The notes under the pieces are model-generated. The model made no database searches, was not told the DNA's origin, and worked only from the letters and a program-made list of their open reading frames with translations. Position numbers and translations under genes: made by a program. DNA of 64,000 bases from Azorhizobium oxalatiphilum (lineage in GTDB: Bacteria; Pseudomonadota; Alphaproteobacteria; Rhizobiales; Xanthobacteraceae): contig NZ_BMCT01000001.1 of NCBI RefSeq assembly GCF_014635325.1, positions 773,743 through 837,742 of the forward strand, in the 5' to 3' direction. This document shows, piece by piece, positions 33,154 through 42,333 of the stretch; positions within the stretch are counted from its first letter, which is position 1, and each line of letters starts with the position of its first letter.

Positions 33154-34139
33154 GCGGTCTTCTCCCGGCTGTCGGTGCCGAAACGGTTGCGGAAGGCGGC
33201 AACGTCCATGTTGCCGCCTGATAGCACAACCACGGCGGTGCGCCCGTCGAGCGTGAGACGGCCAGAATTCAGAGCCGCAAAGCCCACCGAGCCGCCCGGC
33301 TCGACCACCAGCTTGGTCGCTTCGAACAGAACGTCCACAGCCGCTATCACATCCGCATCGGTGACGCTGAGCCCGCCGGCCAGATTGGCGAGATTGACCG
33401 GGAAGGTGATCTCGCCGGGCATCTGGGTGACGATGGCGTCGCAGATGGACCTCGCATCCGGCTTGTTCGCGGTGCGGGTGCCGCGTTCGAGCGAGATCCT
33501 CGTGTCGTCGAAACCCTCCGGTTCGACGCAATAGACGGCGGTATCGGGCATGAGCGCCCTGATGGCGGTGGAGATGCCGGCGATGAGCCCGCCGCCGCCG
33601 ACGGGGCAGAGCAGGACATCCGCCTTCACGCCGAGCGTCGAAAGCTGCTCGGCCACTTCCAGGCCGATGGTGCCCTGGCCGGCCATGATCATCTCGTCAT
33701 CATAGGGCGGCACCATCACGGCGCCGGTTTCCCGCTCGATCTGCTCGGCAATGGCCTTGCGGTCGCCGGTGTGGCGATCGTAGAGGACGACCTTGCCCCC
33801 GAGGGCGCGGGTGTTCTCGCGCTTGAGCGCAGGCGCATCCTCCGGCATCACGATGGTCGCGGGAACGCCGAACGCCTTCGCGGCCGCCGCGACGCCCTGC
33901 GCATGGTTGCCGGACGAGAACGTCACCACACCGCGCCGCCTTACGCTCTCGTCCAGCGAGGCGATCTTGTTGAACGCGCCACGGAACTTGAAGGAGCCGG
34001 TGCGCTGGAGATTCTCCGGCTTGAACAGGATGCGGCCGCCCAGACGCTGGTTGAGCTGCTCATATTCCAGCAGGGGCGTGACCACGTGGTGGCCCTTCAG
34101 GCGGCTGGCGGCTTCGGTGATGGTGTCGAGCGTGATCAT
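33150..34139 (-). CDS. Threonine/serine dehydratase-like PLP enzyme
   Basis: A 329-residue fold-type II PLP enzyme. The PLP lysine is Lys51 (TGSFKFRGAFNK), SSGNHAQGVAAAA is the substrate Asn loop, and the glycine-rich phosphate loop is PVGGGGLIAG. Length matches catabolic threonine deaminases without an ACT regulatory domain; serine racemases and hydroxyaspartate dehydratases share these motifs. It follows the ABC permease gene by a 46-base gap and overlaps ridA. In context it likely deaminates a hydroxy-amino acid released from the imported compound. Confidence 0.84.
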   Translation of the reverse strand: MITLDTITEAASRLKGHHVVTPLLEYEQLNQRLGGRILFKPENLQRTGSFKFRGAFNKIASLDESVRRRGVVTFSSGNHAQGVAAAAKAFGVPATIVMPEDAPALKRENTRALGGKVVLYDRHTGDRKAIAEQIERETGAVMVPPYDDEMIMAGQGTIGLEVAEQLSTLGVKADVLLCPVGGGGLIAGISTAIRALMPDTAVYCVEPEGFDDTRISLERGTRTANKPDARSICDAIVTQMPGEITFPVNLANLAGGLSVTDADVIAAVDVLFEATKLVVEPGGSVGFAALNSGRLTLDGRTAVVVLSGGNMDVAAFRNRFGTDSREKTA

Positions 34140-34185
34140 CGCGGAGCAAAAATCCCGGTGCAGTCGAAATGGGGGAGAGGCGAGG

Positions 34186-34998
34186 CTATTTCGCCACCGT
34201 TCGGCGCAGGCCCATGGCCCGCTCCATGATAAGGACGATCAGCAGCGTGCCCAGCACCATGATGGCGGAGACCGCAGCCACCAGCGGATCGGTCCGGCTT
34301 TCCACATAATGATAGAGCGAGACCGGGAGCAGCTTCAGCTGGGTGCCGGCGATGAACAGCGAGATCACCACCTCATCGAAGGACACGATGAAGGACAGGG
34401 CGCCGGTGGCCACGAGAGCCGGCGTCATGAGCGGCAGGGTGATCCGGCGGAACACCGTCAGCGGGTGCGCGCCGAGCGTGCCGGCGGCATCCTCGACGAA
34501 CATGGGCAGCGTGCCCAGACCCGTCAGCAGGACGCGTAGCGCATAGGGCAAAGTGATGACCAGATGGCCGAGGATCATGCCCGGCCATGTGCCCACGAGG
34601 CCCTGACCCACGAAGATGATGAGAATGGCGAGGCCGAGCACGATGCTGGGCAGCAGCAGCGGCGCGGTGAAGATCGAGATCAGCGTGTCGCGCCCCACGA
34701 AGGTCGAGCGTGCCAGCGCGACCGCCGCCGGGGTGGCGATCAGCAGGGTGAGCACCGTCACGTAGAGGGCGAGCAGGAAGCTGTTGCGAAACGCCTCCAG
34801 CATCTCGTCATTCTCCAGCAGCGCGACATACCACTTGGTGCTCCAGCCGGATGGCGGCCAGGAGACGTAGGCATCGGCCGAGAAGGAGATGGGAAACACC
34901 AGCAGGACCGGCGCCAGCAGGAAGGCGAGGATCGCGGCGATGGCCAGCAGCTGGAACGTTCGGATCAGACCCTGAAGCATCATGGACCCCCGGATCAT
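34186..34998 (-). CDS. Spermidine/putrescine-type ABC transporter permease (PotC-like)
   Basis: A 270-residue inner-membrane protein with about six membrane segments. The EAA loop that contacts the ATPase is visible as EDAAGTLGAHPLTVFRRITL (about residues 172-191). ATG 34998 overlaps the stop of the partner permease (ATGA); ATG 34983 is a later option with GGGGG upstream. Together with the next three genes it forms an importer of the polyamine/opine/2-aminoethylphosphonate type. Confidence 0.86.
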   Translation of the reverse strand: MIRGSMMLQGLIRTFQLLAIAAILAFLLAPVLLVFPISFSADAYVSWPPSGWSTKWYVALLENDEMLEAFRNSFLLALYVTVLTLLIATPAAVALARSTFVGRDTLISIFTAPLLLPSIVLGLAILIIFVGQGLVGTWPGMILGHLVITLPYALRVLLTGLGTLPMFVEDAAGTLGAHPLTVFRRITLPLMTPALVATGALSFIVSFDEVVISLFIAGTQLKLLPVSLYHYVESRTDPLVAAVSAIMVLGTLLIVLIMERAMGLRRTVAK

Positions 34999-35855
34999 TC
35001 GACGATCTTGGACAGGCGGCCGTACAGCACCAGAGCGGCGCCGAACACCACCAGGATGAGCACGGAGAGGCAGGCGGCGAGCGGCCAGTTCAGCGTCACG
35101 ATGGCCTGGTCGTAGATCTCCGTGGCCAGCAGCGATACGCGGCCGCCGGCCAGCATCTTGGGCGTGATGAAGCTGCTCACCGCCAGCACGAAGCACAGCA
35201 GGCAGCCGAGCAGGATGCCCGGCAGGCTGAGGGGCAGGACCACGCGGCGGAACACCGTGAACGGACGGGCGCCGAGCGTGCCGGCCGCCTGCTCCAGCGT
35301 GGCGTCCAGCTTGCCGAAGCCGGACAGCAGAGACAGGATCATGTAGGGCATCAGGATCTCCACCATCCCGATGATCACGCCGGTCTCGTTGTTGATCAGC
35401 CGGGGCGGGGTGAAGCCCGAGGCGCGGATCAGCGACGGCAGCACGCCCTGATCGCCGAGGATGACCATCCAGCCATAAGTGCGCACCACCGCCGAGATGA
35501 GCAGCGGCGAAATGCAGACCACCACCAGAAAGGCCTTGAGACTGCCCTCGCGCCGGCTGACGAACAGGGCGAGCGGATAGGACAGCAGCAAGGTGATGAT
35601 GGTGATCAGGATGCCGAACCACACCGTGCGTCCGACCATCGACCAGTAATAGCCGTCGCCGAACAGGCCGAGCCACGTCGAGACGGTGATCCCCTCTTCC
35701 AGCGATCCGGTCGATGAGGCCGCCCGGAAGGACATGGCGGCAAGGTTCAGAACCGGCACCATGAAGGCGACGATGTTCACCAGCAGGATGGGCAGCAGGC
35801 AGGCCAGAACCAGCTTCCTGCCGAACGGGTTCTCGTTGACGCTGACCGTATTCAT
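34995..35855 (-). CDS. Spermidine/putrescine-type ABC transporter permease (PotB-like)
   Basis: A 286-residue permease with six predicted membrane segments and an EAA loop, EQAAGTLGARPFTVFRRVVL (about residues 194-213). MNTVSVNENPFGRK from ATG 35855 is the start; it overlaps the ATPase stop by four bases. It pairs with the PotC-like permease. Confidence 0.86.
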   Translation of the reverse strand: MNTVSVNENPFGRKLVLACLLPILLVNIVAFMVPVLNLAAMSFRAASSTGSLEEGITVSTWLGLFGDGYYWSMVGRTVWFGILITIITLLLSYPLALFVSRREGSLKAFLVVVCISPLLISAVVRTYGWMVILGDQGVLPSLIRASGFTPPRLINNETGVIIGMVEILMPYMILSLLSGFGKLDATLEQAAGTLGARPFTVFRRVVLPLSLPGILLGCLLCFVLAVSSFITPKMLAGGRVSLLATEIYDQAIVTLNWPLAACLSVLILVVFGAALVLYGRLSKIVE

Positions 35856-36931
35856 CGTTCGCCGTCCGCCGCGAAGGTGAGCGTATCCTGCTCGCTCCAG
35901 TGCAGCAGCACTTCCGCGCCGGACTGGAACGGGTCGCCGGCCGATGTGGTCGCCTTCTCCACCAGAATGCGGGCGCCGGCCGCCTCCACGGAATATTGGA
36001 GGGTGTCGCCGATATAGGTCACTTGGCGGATGGTGCCGGCGAGGACGTTCTCGTGCTCTGCCGAGGGAATGGCGCTGCCGCTCGCCACGAGGCCGATGCG
36101 GTGTGGGCGGACCATGACCAGAACAGGGGCGCCCCGCGCGCCCGGCCGGGAGGCGCGGATGGTCATGGAGCCGTTGATGTCGATGGCACCGTCGCTGCGC
36201 CACGTGCCCTTGAGCCGGTTGATGCGGCCCACGAAGTCCGCAACCATGGGGGTTGCGGGCGTCTCGTAGATTTCGTGCGGTGTGCCGATCTGTTCGAGCC
36301 GCCCCTTGTTCATCACCACGATGCGGTCGCAGATGGCCATGGCCTCGGTCTGGTCATGGGTCACGAAGATCGTGGTCATGCGCAGGCGCTGCTGGATTTC
36401 GCGGATCTCGTTGCGCATGTCGTCGCGCAGCTTGGCGTCGAGGTTCGACAGCGGCTCGTCGAGCAGCAGGATGTCCGGCTCGAACACCAGCGCGCGGGCC
36501 AGAGCGACGCGCTGCTGCTGGCCGCCGGACAACTGGCGGGGCTTGCGGTCCCCGACGCCGTTGAGGCGCACCATCGCCAGCGCGCTTTCCACGCGCTTGG
36601 CGATCTCATGCTTGCTGTGCTTGCGCATCTCCAGCCCGAACGCGACGTTCTCCGCCACCGTCATGTGCGGGAACAGGGCATAGGACTGGAACATCACGCC
36701 CATGTTGCGCCGGTAGGTGGGCAGGCCCGTGACGTCATGCCCGCCCACCAGAATGCGGCCCGAGGTGGCCGCCACCATGCCGCTGATCATGCGCAGCGTC
36801 GTGGTCTTGCCGCAGCCGGAGGGGCCGAGCAGCCCGAGCAGCTCGCCCTGGGCAAGGGAGAACGAGAGGTTCGACACCGATGGGTCGAATGCACCGTAAC
36901 GCTTCTCCAGGGAGTCGACTTTCAGATACAA
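35852..36931 (-). CDS. Spermidine/putrescine-type ABC transporter ATPase (PotA-like)
   Basis: A 359-residue ATPase. Walker A is GPSGCGKT, the Q-loop lies in MFQSYALFPHMTV, the signature is LSGGQQQRVALARAL, Walker B is ILLLDEPLSNLD, and the switch His is in VTHDQTEAM. The last about 90 residues are a TOBE regulatory domain (VMVRPHRIGLV). The start is TTG at 36931 with only a weak ribosome site (GAAGCGAGA); no ATG or GTG lies just upstream in frame. Low translation of the ATPase relative to the binding protein is plausible. Confidence 0.86.
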   Translation of the reverse strand: MYLKVDSLEKRYGAFDPSVSNLSFSLAQGELLGLLGPSGCGKTTTLRMISGMVAATSGRILVGGHDVTGLPTYRRNMGVMFQSYALFPHMTVAENVAFGLEMRKHSKHEIAKRVESALAMVRLNGVGDRKPRQLSGGQQQRVALARALVFEPDILLLDEPLSNLDAKLRDDMRNEIREIQQRLRMTTIFVTHDQTEAMAICDRIVVMNKGRLEQIGTPHEIYETPATPMVADFVGRINRLKGTWRSDGAIDINGSMTIRASRPGARGAPVLVMVRPHRIGLVASGSAIPSAEHENVLAGTIRQVTYIGDTLQYSVEAAGARILVEKATTSAGDPFQSGAEVLLHWSEQDTLTFAADGER

Positions 36932-36991
36932 TCTCGCTTCGCCGCCGATGCGACGCCCCTAGCCAGAACGAATGATCGGGATGCTGCCGCC

Positions 36992-38059
36992 TCAGCTCCG
37001 GGTCAGCACGTTCCTGCGCCACTGCTCAGTGATGGCATCGCGGAACTTGGCCACTTCCAGCCAGTCGATGTTGATCATCTTGGACATGCGTTCCGGCGTC
37101 ACCGCCGTGCGCGCGAGCGCCTCGGGGGAGAGGGGGGCGTCGCGATTGGTGGGGGCGTAGGGCAGGGCCTCGGTGAAGGTCGCCTGCGTCTGGGCGCTGA
37201 GCGCATACGCCATGAATTCCAGCGCTGCATCCTGCTGGGGCGCGTTGTTGACGAGGTTGATGGTGTTGATCTGGAACACAGAGCCCTCGTCCGGAATGGA
37301 TGCGGCGATGCGATCGGGCGTCTGTCGGGAGAAGGTCTGGATGCGCGCGTTATAGCCCACGCTCAGGTCCGCATTGCCGCTCGTGACCGAGGCATAGCAG
37401 TCCGGCTTCGGCTCCCAGGACTGCACCAGCGGCGCCATCTCGCCGAGCAGCTTGATGCCCTTGGAATAGTCGCGATAGTCGGTGCCGCCGGCCAGCTTGT
37501 TGGCGACGAAGGTGAAGCCCATGCCGACGGCGTTGGGCGGGGCATCGAGGGTGATGCGGCCCGCGTGCGCCTTGTTCCAGAGCTCCTTCCAGGAGGTCGG
37601 CGCGCTGGCGAATTTCTTCGGCGAATAGATCATCGCCACATTGTCGAAGGTCACGGCCGGACCGGGCATCCCTTCGATCAAAGCGGTGGGCACGAGCTGC
37701 TTCATGACCGGCAGCACGTCCGGCGTAACGGCCTTGTAGAGGTTCTCGTTGGCACCGGCCTTGGCCACCACCATGTCGAGGATGCAGACGTCGAGCTGGG
37801 GCGCGGCCTTCTGCGCGCGCAGCGTGCCGAGGTTCTGGGCGGAGGTGGGGAAGCCGACGTAATTGACCCGGATGGACGGGTTCGCCTTCATGAAGGGCTC
37901 GATCACCGTCTTCTTGTAGATGTCCTCGAAGATGCCGCTGTAGGCGGCGACCGTGATCCGGCGCTCCTGCGCATGGGCCCGGCTGACCCACGGCATGGCG
38001 AGGCCCGCCGCACCCGCCGCACCGAGAACAAGAACCTGTCGCCTGCTGTGCTTCGCCAT
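36992..38059 (-). CDS. Spermidine/putrescine-type ABC transporter substrate-binding protein
   Basis: A 355-residue periplasmic receptor (SBP_bac_8/PotD type). A twin-arginine signal (SRRQVLVLGAAGAAGLAMPW) ends near AHA at about residue 30, so export is probably by Tat. The mature start ITVAAYSGIFEDIYKKTVIE and the late TINLVNNAPQQDAALEFMAY match extracellular solute receptors for polyamines or similar amines. The gene lies 90 bases after hyuB and before the ATPase. The substrate may be the ring compound opened by HyuAB. Confidence 0.84.
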   Translation of the reverse strand: MAKHSRRQVLVLGAAGAAGLAMPWVSRAHAQERRITVAAYSGIFEDIYKKTVIEPFMKANPSIRVNYVGFPTSAQNLGTLRAQKAAPQLDVCILDMVVAKAGANENLYKAVTPDVLPVMKQLVPTALIEGMPGPAVTFDNVAMIYSPKKFASAPTSWKELWNKAHAGRITLDAPPNAVGMGFTFVANKLAGGTDYRDYSKGIKLLGEMAPLVQSWEPKPDCYASVTSGNADLSVGYNARIQTFSRQTPDRIAASIPDEGSVFQINTINLVNNAPQQDAALEFMAYALSAQTQATFTEALPYAPTNRDAPLSPEALARTAVTPERMSKMINIDWLEVAKFRDAITEQWRRNVLTRS

Positions 38060-38111
38060 CGTGCTTCTCCGAATGCTCTAGGAAGGATTTTTTGAGCGCT
38101 GAGGCTTATGG

Positions 38112-38136
38112 CCTCCCGGGCCGAGGGTCCGGGAGG
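38112..38136 (-). repeat. Stem-loop between hyuB and the binding-protein gene
   Basis: CCTCCCGG (38112-38119) pairs with CCGGGAGG (38129-38136) around a nine-base loop. It stands in the 90-base gap just before the binding-protein gene and has no T-run. It may stabilise or attenuate the mRNA. Confidence 0.4.
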
Positions 38137-38149
38137 GAGAGGCAATCGG

Positions 38150-39838
38150 TCAGACGTTGCCGGCGAAATCGGGATAGTTGGCCTGCACATAGGCAGGGCT
38201 GAACTTGCCCGACTTCAAATCTTCCGCGATGGCCGCGTCGCTGCGTTCGGTGGGCGCGCCGTAGCCGCCCGCGCCGGGCGTCTCGAGCACGGCCACCGCG
38301 TCTTCCTTGAGGACGATGCAGGACGCCTTGGGGGCGAGCATGGTCTGATCGCCTTTGTCGGCGGCCAGATAGAAGCGGCCGCTCGCGCCATCCGAGCCGC
38401 CGAACAGGCCCCACGGCTTGTGCCGGAAACGCTCGCCCACGCCGTTGAACTCGCAGGTATGGCCCACCGGCCGGATGCGGCGGCGGATGCCGAGGCCGCC
38501 GCGATAGCGGCCGGCGCCGCCGGTGTCCTCGATGAGCGCATACTCCTCGACGCGCAGCGGATATTCCAGCTCGATGGCTTCCACGGGCAGGTTGGAGGTG
38601 TTGGTGATGTTCACCTGAACACCATCCTTGCCGTCGAAGGTCGCCCGTGCGCCCATGCCGCCGCCGAGCGTCTCCAGATAGACGTAGAGCTGACCGGTGC
38701 GCGGATCGATGCCGGTGAACACCGCGCTGGTGTTCGCGCCGTTGGCGGCGGCGATCACCCGCTCCGGAATCTGCGGGGCCAATGCACCGAAGACGCAATC
38801 GACGATGCGTTGGCAGGAGTTGGCACGCAGCGCGACGGCGGCGGGGGCCACGCAATTGGCGAACGAGCCGAGCGGTGCGCGGATCTCGATGGCGTCGAAG
38901 ATGCCCTGATTGTTGGGCACGTTGGGATCGAGCAGAGCCTTCAGCGAGAAGCAGACCGCCGAACGGGTGATGTTCAGCGTCATGTTGAAATTGCCGGGGA
39001 CCTGCGGATCGGTGCCCTCGAAATCGAACAGGATGCGGTCGCCGGTCTTCTCGATGCGCAGCACGATCTTGATGTCTTCGGTGCCCGCGCCGTCGTCATC
39101 CATATAGTCGGTGAAGGCGAAGACGCCGTCGGGAAGGGACTGGATCGCCTTGCGCATGCGCATTTCGGTGCGCGCGACAATCTCGGAGAAGACGGCGGTG
39201 ATGCGGTCTCCCCCATGCTCGCGCACGATGTCCTCCAGCCGCGAGACGCCCAGCTTGCAGGCGGCGATCTGGGCGTTGAGGTCGCCCTTGCGCTCGTCGG
39301 GGAGGCGCATGTTGAGCAGCAGGAGGGTCAGCAGGTCCTCGTCCAGCACGCCCTTCGAGAACAGGCGCATGATCGGGATGCGCAGGCCTTCCTTATAGAT
39401 CTCGTTGAGCCCGCCGGACATGGAGCCCACGGCCGCCCCGCCCACATCCGCGTGATGGATGATGTTGGCGACGAAGCCGATCAGGCGCTCACCATCGAAG
39501 ACCGGCATGGCCAGATTGATATCGGGCAGGTGGGTGCCACCGGCCACATGGGGATCGTTGGCGATGAAGATGTCGCCCGGCGAGATATCGTTGCCGAAAC
39601 GCTCGATCAGCGTGGTCATCAGGCCGCGCATGGAGGCGAGATGAATGGGCAGCGCCATTTCCGCCTGTACGATCAGGCGGCCCTGCGCATCGGCGATGGC
39701 GGTGGAGTGGTCGTGCCGCTCTTTCACATTGGTGGAGAAGGCGCTGCGCATGATGCTGATGAAGCATTCATCGGCGATGGACTTCAGGCCGTTCCAGGTG
39801 ATCTCGAGCGAGATGGGGTCGATGGCAATCTGGCTCAT
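38150..39838 (-). CDS. hyuB: Hydantoinase/oxoprolinase subunit B (HyuB family)
   Basis: A 562-residue hydantoinase_B protein. Characteristic stretches are FSTNVKERHDHSTAIADAQG, NDPHVAGGTHLPDINLAMPV (metal-binding His/Asp) and GGLGIRRRIRPVGHTCEF. With HyuA it forms an ATP-dependent ring-opening enzyme such as N-methylhydantoinase or 5-oxoprolinase, or an acetone/acetophenone carboxylase. It overlaps hyuA by four bases and precedes the ABC transporter genes. Which ring is opened cannot be determined from this subunit. Confidence 0.87.
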   Translation of the reverse strand: MSQIAIDPISLEITWNGLKSIADECFISIMRSAFSTNVKERHDHSTAIADAQGRLIVQAEMALPIHLASMRGLMTTLIERFGNDISPGDIFIANDPHVAGGTHLPDINLAMPVFDGERLIGFVANIIHHADVGGAAVGSMSGGLNEIYKEGLRIPIMRLFSKGVLDEDLLTLLLLNMRLPDERKGDLNAQIAACKLGVSRLEDIVREHGGDRITAVFSEIVARTEMRMRKAIQSLPDGVFAFTDYMDDDGAGTEDIKIVLRIEKTGDRILFDFEGTDPQVPGNFNMTLNITRSAVCFSLKALLDPNVPNNQGIFDAIEIRAPLGSFANCVAPAAVALRANSCQRIVDCVFGALAPQIPERVIAAANGANTSAVFTGIDPRTGQLYVYLETLGGGMGARATFDGKDGVQVNITNTSNLPVEAIELEYPLRVEEYALIEDTGGAGRYRGGLGIRRRIRPVGHTCEFNGVGERFRHKPWGLFGGSDGASGRFYLAADKGDQTMLAPKASCIVLKEDAVAVLETPGAGGYGAPTERSDAAIAEDLKSGKFSPAYVQANYPDFAGNV

Positions 39839-41904
39839 TTCGCGATTTCCATGATCAGGTTCAGCGCGGCATCGACGGTCACGGTCGCCCAGGGCGGCAC
39901 GACCGTGGTGGAATCGAGCTGGGTGATGATGGCCGGGCCGGCGAGGACGGTGCCGGCCGGCAGGCCCGCCCGGTCATAGAGGGGGGTCGGCACGGGGCCA
40001 CTTTCGTCGAACCAAACGTCCTTGGTGTCGAACGCCTCGGCCCGCTCGGTGGGAGAGAGGGTCATGGACTGGCTCTGCGGCAGCTTGGCCAGTGCGCGCA
40101 GGCGCACGTTCACGATCTCGATCGGCGCCTTGGCGTCATAATGCCCGTAGGAGCGCTCGTAGGCGGCGAAGAAGGCCGCCTGCATCGCCTCCGGGGCGGG
40201 CAGCACGATGGCGTCGGCGCCGCTCGCCACTTCCACGGCCAGCTCGTAATTCTGGCCGACGTAGCGCATGTCGAGCGAAAGCACGAGACGGGTCTCGATG
40301 GCGCCGTCCGCCTCCTCGGTGAGCCACGCCTGCCCCTGTGACGCGAGGCTTGAGACCACCGCCTTGACGTCGTCCATGTCGGGTTCGACACGGGCGCGGC
40401 AGCTCACCACGAAATCCTCCTGCAGGTCGGAGAGGATGAGCCCCTCTGCGCACAGGATGCCGGGCGCATGGGGCACGATGATCTGCGAGATGCCGAGCGC
40501 GCGCGCCACGTCCGTCGCATGCAGGCCGCCGGCGCCGCCGAAGGGCATGAGGGTGAACTTGCGCGGGTCGTACCCCTTCTCGATCGTCACCGCGCGGATG
40601 GCGCGGACCATGTTGGAGGTGACGATGCCGACGATGCCGAGGGCGGTCTGTTCGATGCCGAGGCCGAGCGCGGTGGCCAGCGGTTGCACCGCCGCGACGG
40701 CGCGATCGCGGTCGATGGTCATGCCGCCGCCCGTGAGTGTCATAGGCAGGCGGGCGAGGATGACATTGGCGTCGGACACGGTGGGCAGGGTGCCGCCGCG
40801 GCCGTAGCAGGCCGGGCCGGGCACCGCACCGGCGCTGTCGGGGCCGACCTTCATCAGGCCATCGGGGCCGAGCGAAGCGATGGAGCCGCCGCCCGCGCCC
40901 ACGGTGTGGATGTCCACCATCGGCAGGCGGATGCGGAAGCCGGAGATGTCGCGGGTGCTGGCGATGGCGGTGCGGCCGTTCTGGATCAGGCAGACGTCGG
41001 TGCTGGTGCCGCCGATGTCGAGGGTGATGAGATCACCGAGATCCGACATGGCACCGGCCCCCGCCGCGCCGACCGCGCCCGCCGCCGGGCCGGAGAGGGC
41101 GGTGCGCACCGGAAACTGCGAGGCGCGGTCCACCGACATGAGGCCGCCGCTAGACTGGAAGATGCCGAAGTCGGCCTTCGGCGCCACCGTGGACACCTCC
41201 GCCTTCAGCCGGTCCATGTAGCGGCTCACCTCCGGCTGGAGGAAGGCGTTGATGAGCGTGGTGGAGAAGCGCTCGAACTCTCGGAATTCGGGCTGCACCT
41301 CGCTCGACACCGACACGAACAGGTCCGGGAAGGCCTCGCGCAGTGCGGTGGCGAGCCGCGCCTCATGGGCGGGGTTCAGGAAGGAGAACAGCAGGCAGAC
41401 CGCGATGCCCTGCACGTTCTCGGCGCCGCGAATGTGCGCGATCAGGTCCTCGATGTCGCCGTCTGTGAGCGGACGGATGATCTCGCCGGACGGGCCGATG
41501 CGCTCGTCGATCTCGAAGCGAAGCGCGCGCTCAGCAAGGGGGGCGGGGGCATCGAGCTGGAGGTCGTAGATGTGGGGGCGGACCTGACGGCCGATCTCCA
41601 GCAGATCGCGGAACCCACGCGTGGTGACGACCGCGACCTTGGCGCCTTTGCGCTGCAGAAGAGCATTGGTTGCGACGGTGGTTCCATGCGCAAAGCGGAC
41701 GATGTGCTCGGCGTTGATGCTGTATTTATCGGTCAGCTCGCGCAGCCCGTGAATAACGGCGCGCGACGGATCATCCGGGGTGGACGGGCGTTTGTGGATG
41801 AGGACGCGACCGGTATCGATCTCACGCGCCGAAAAGTCGGTAAACGTCCCGCCAACGTCGACGCCAACCACCCATTTTTCATTGGAAGTCTGTGCAGTGT
41901 TCAT
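39835..41904 (-). CDS. hyuA: Hydantoinase/oxoprolinase subunit A (HyuA family)
   Basis: A 689-residue ATP-binding subunit with the actin-like fold. The N-terminal phosphate loop is GVDVGGTFTDFSA, followed by the Hydant_A_N domain, the catalytic domain with ITLDIGGTSTDV (second phosphate motif), and the C-terminal portion with MPFGGAGGLHATDVARALG. ATG 41904 is chosen; the frame extends seven codons to a TTG. First gene of a long minus-strand series (hyuAB, transporter, dehydratase, ridA, gntR, sox), divergent from a LysR gene likely to regulate it. Confidence 0.87.
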   Translation of the reverse strand: MNTAQTSNEKWVVGVDVGGTFTDFSAREIDTGRVLIHKRPSTPDDPSRAVIHGLRELTDKYSINAEHIVRFAHGTTVATNALLQRKGAKVAVVTTRGFRDLLEIGRQVRPHIYDLQLDAPAPLAERALRFEIDERIGPSGEIIRPLTDGDIEDLIAHIRGAENVQGIAVCLLFSFLNPAHEARLATALREAFPDLFVSVSSEVQPEFREFERFSTTLINAFLQPEVSRYMDRLKAEVSTVAPKADFGIFQSSGGLMSVDRASQFPVRTALSGPAAGAVGAAGAGAMSDLGDLITLDIGGTSTDVCLIQNGRTAIASTRDISGFRIRLPMVDIHTVGAGGGSIASLGPDGLMKVGPDSAGAVPGPACYGRGGTLPTVSDANVILARLPMTLTGGGMTIDRDRAVAAVQPLATALGLGIEQTALGIVGIVTSNMVRAIRAVTIEKGYDPRKFTLMPFGGAGGLHATDVARALGISQIIVPHAPGILCAEGLILSDLQEDFVVSCRARVEPDMDDVKAVVSSLASQGQAWLTEEADGAIETRLVLSLDMRYVGQNYELAVEVASGADAIVLPAPEAMQAAFFAAYERSYGHYDAKAPIEIVNVRLRALAKLPQSQSMTLSPTERAEAFDTKDVWFDESGPVPTPLYDRAGLPAGTVLAGPAIITQLDSTTVVPPWATVTVDAALNLIMEIAK

Positions 41905-42333
41905 CTCGCCTGCCTGCTGGTTCAACCCGTCCCGGCGCTAAGTATCCAAACGGTATACTAAACAATGCGGCCTTCAAGCCCAAAATCGGATCGCTGGGAG
42001 CTTAAGTTTGGTGCACCGCAACCCTCGGCCATCGAACTGCCTGGCCCTATCGCCTGGGCCATCGACGGCGATCGGCGGTGCACGGATCCACGGCAGCGGG
42101 CGCGTGCGAGCGCTAATCTTTTAGGCGCTCAATATCCGGATCCTGCCTCGCATCCGGATCACGTCACCCGGCGGGTGCAGGGTCTTGCTCGATCCGGTGA
42201 GCCATGCGCCGGACGGTCTTCGCGGCGCTCTCATGGTCCCGGGAGACTTTCGAAGTATGGCTTGTGCCGAAGCGCGCCCAAGCAATAGAATCCGTGCCAG
42301 TGACCCCGTTTTTGTTTCTGGCGGCCCCGGTTG
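41905..42333. other. Divergent control region between hyuA and the LysR gene
   Basis: A 429-base region. Its hyuA-proximal end has the A/T-rich inverted repeat at 41941-41959. An open frame at 41965-42288 encodes a Pro/Arg/Ser-rich sequence with no family resemblance and is not accepted. I see no other gene. Confidence 0.6.
41941..41959. promoter_or_regulatory. LysR-type box (AGTAT-N9-ATACT)
   Basis: A symmetric AGTAT/ATACT pair with a nine-base spacer fits the T-N11-A architecture of LysR operators. It is 37 bases upstream of the hyuA start, in the region shared with the divergent LysR gene. Confidence 0.5.

Noticed and set aside
35900-38095. 731-codon open frame on the plus strand
   Set aside because: Antisense to the ABC ATPase and binding-protein genes; no motif.
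41965-42288. 107-codon frame in the hyuA-lysR gap
   Set aside because: No motif, no ribosome site and atypical composition; it lies in a regulatory region.
42270-42300. Second sigma54-like promoter upstream of the LysR gene (minus strand TGGCACGGATT...TTGC)
   Set aside because: The GG to GC spacing is 13 rather than 10 bases, so it cannot work as a -24/-12 element.
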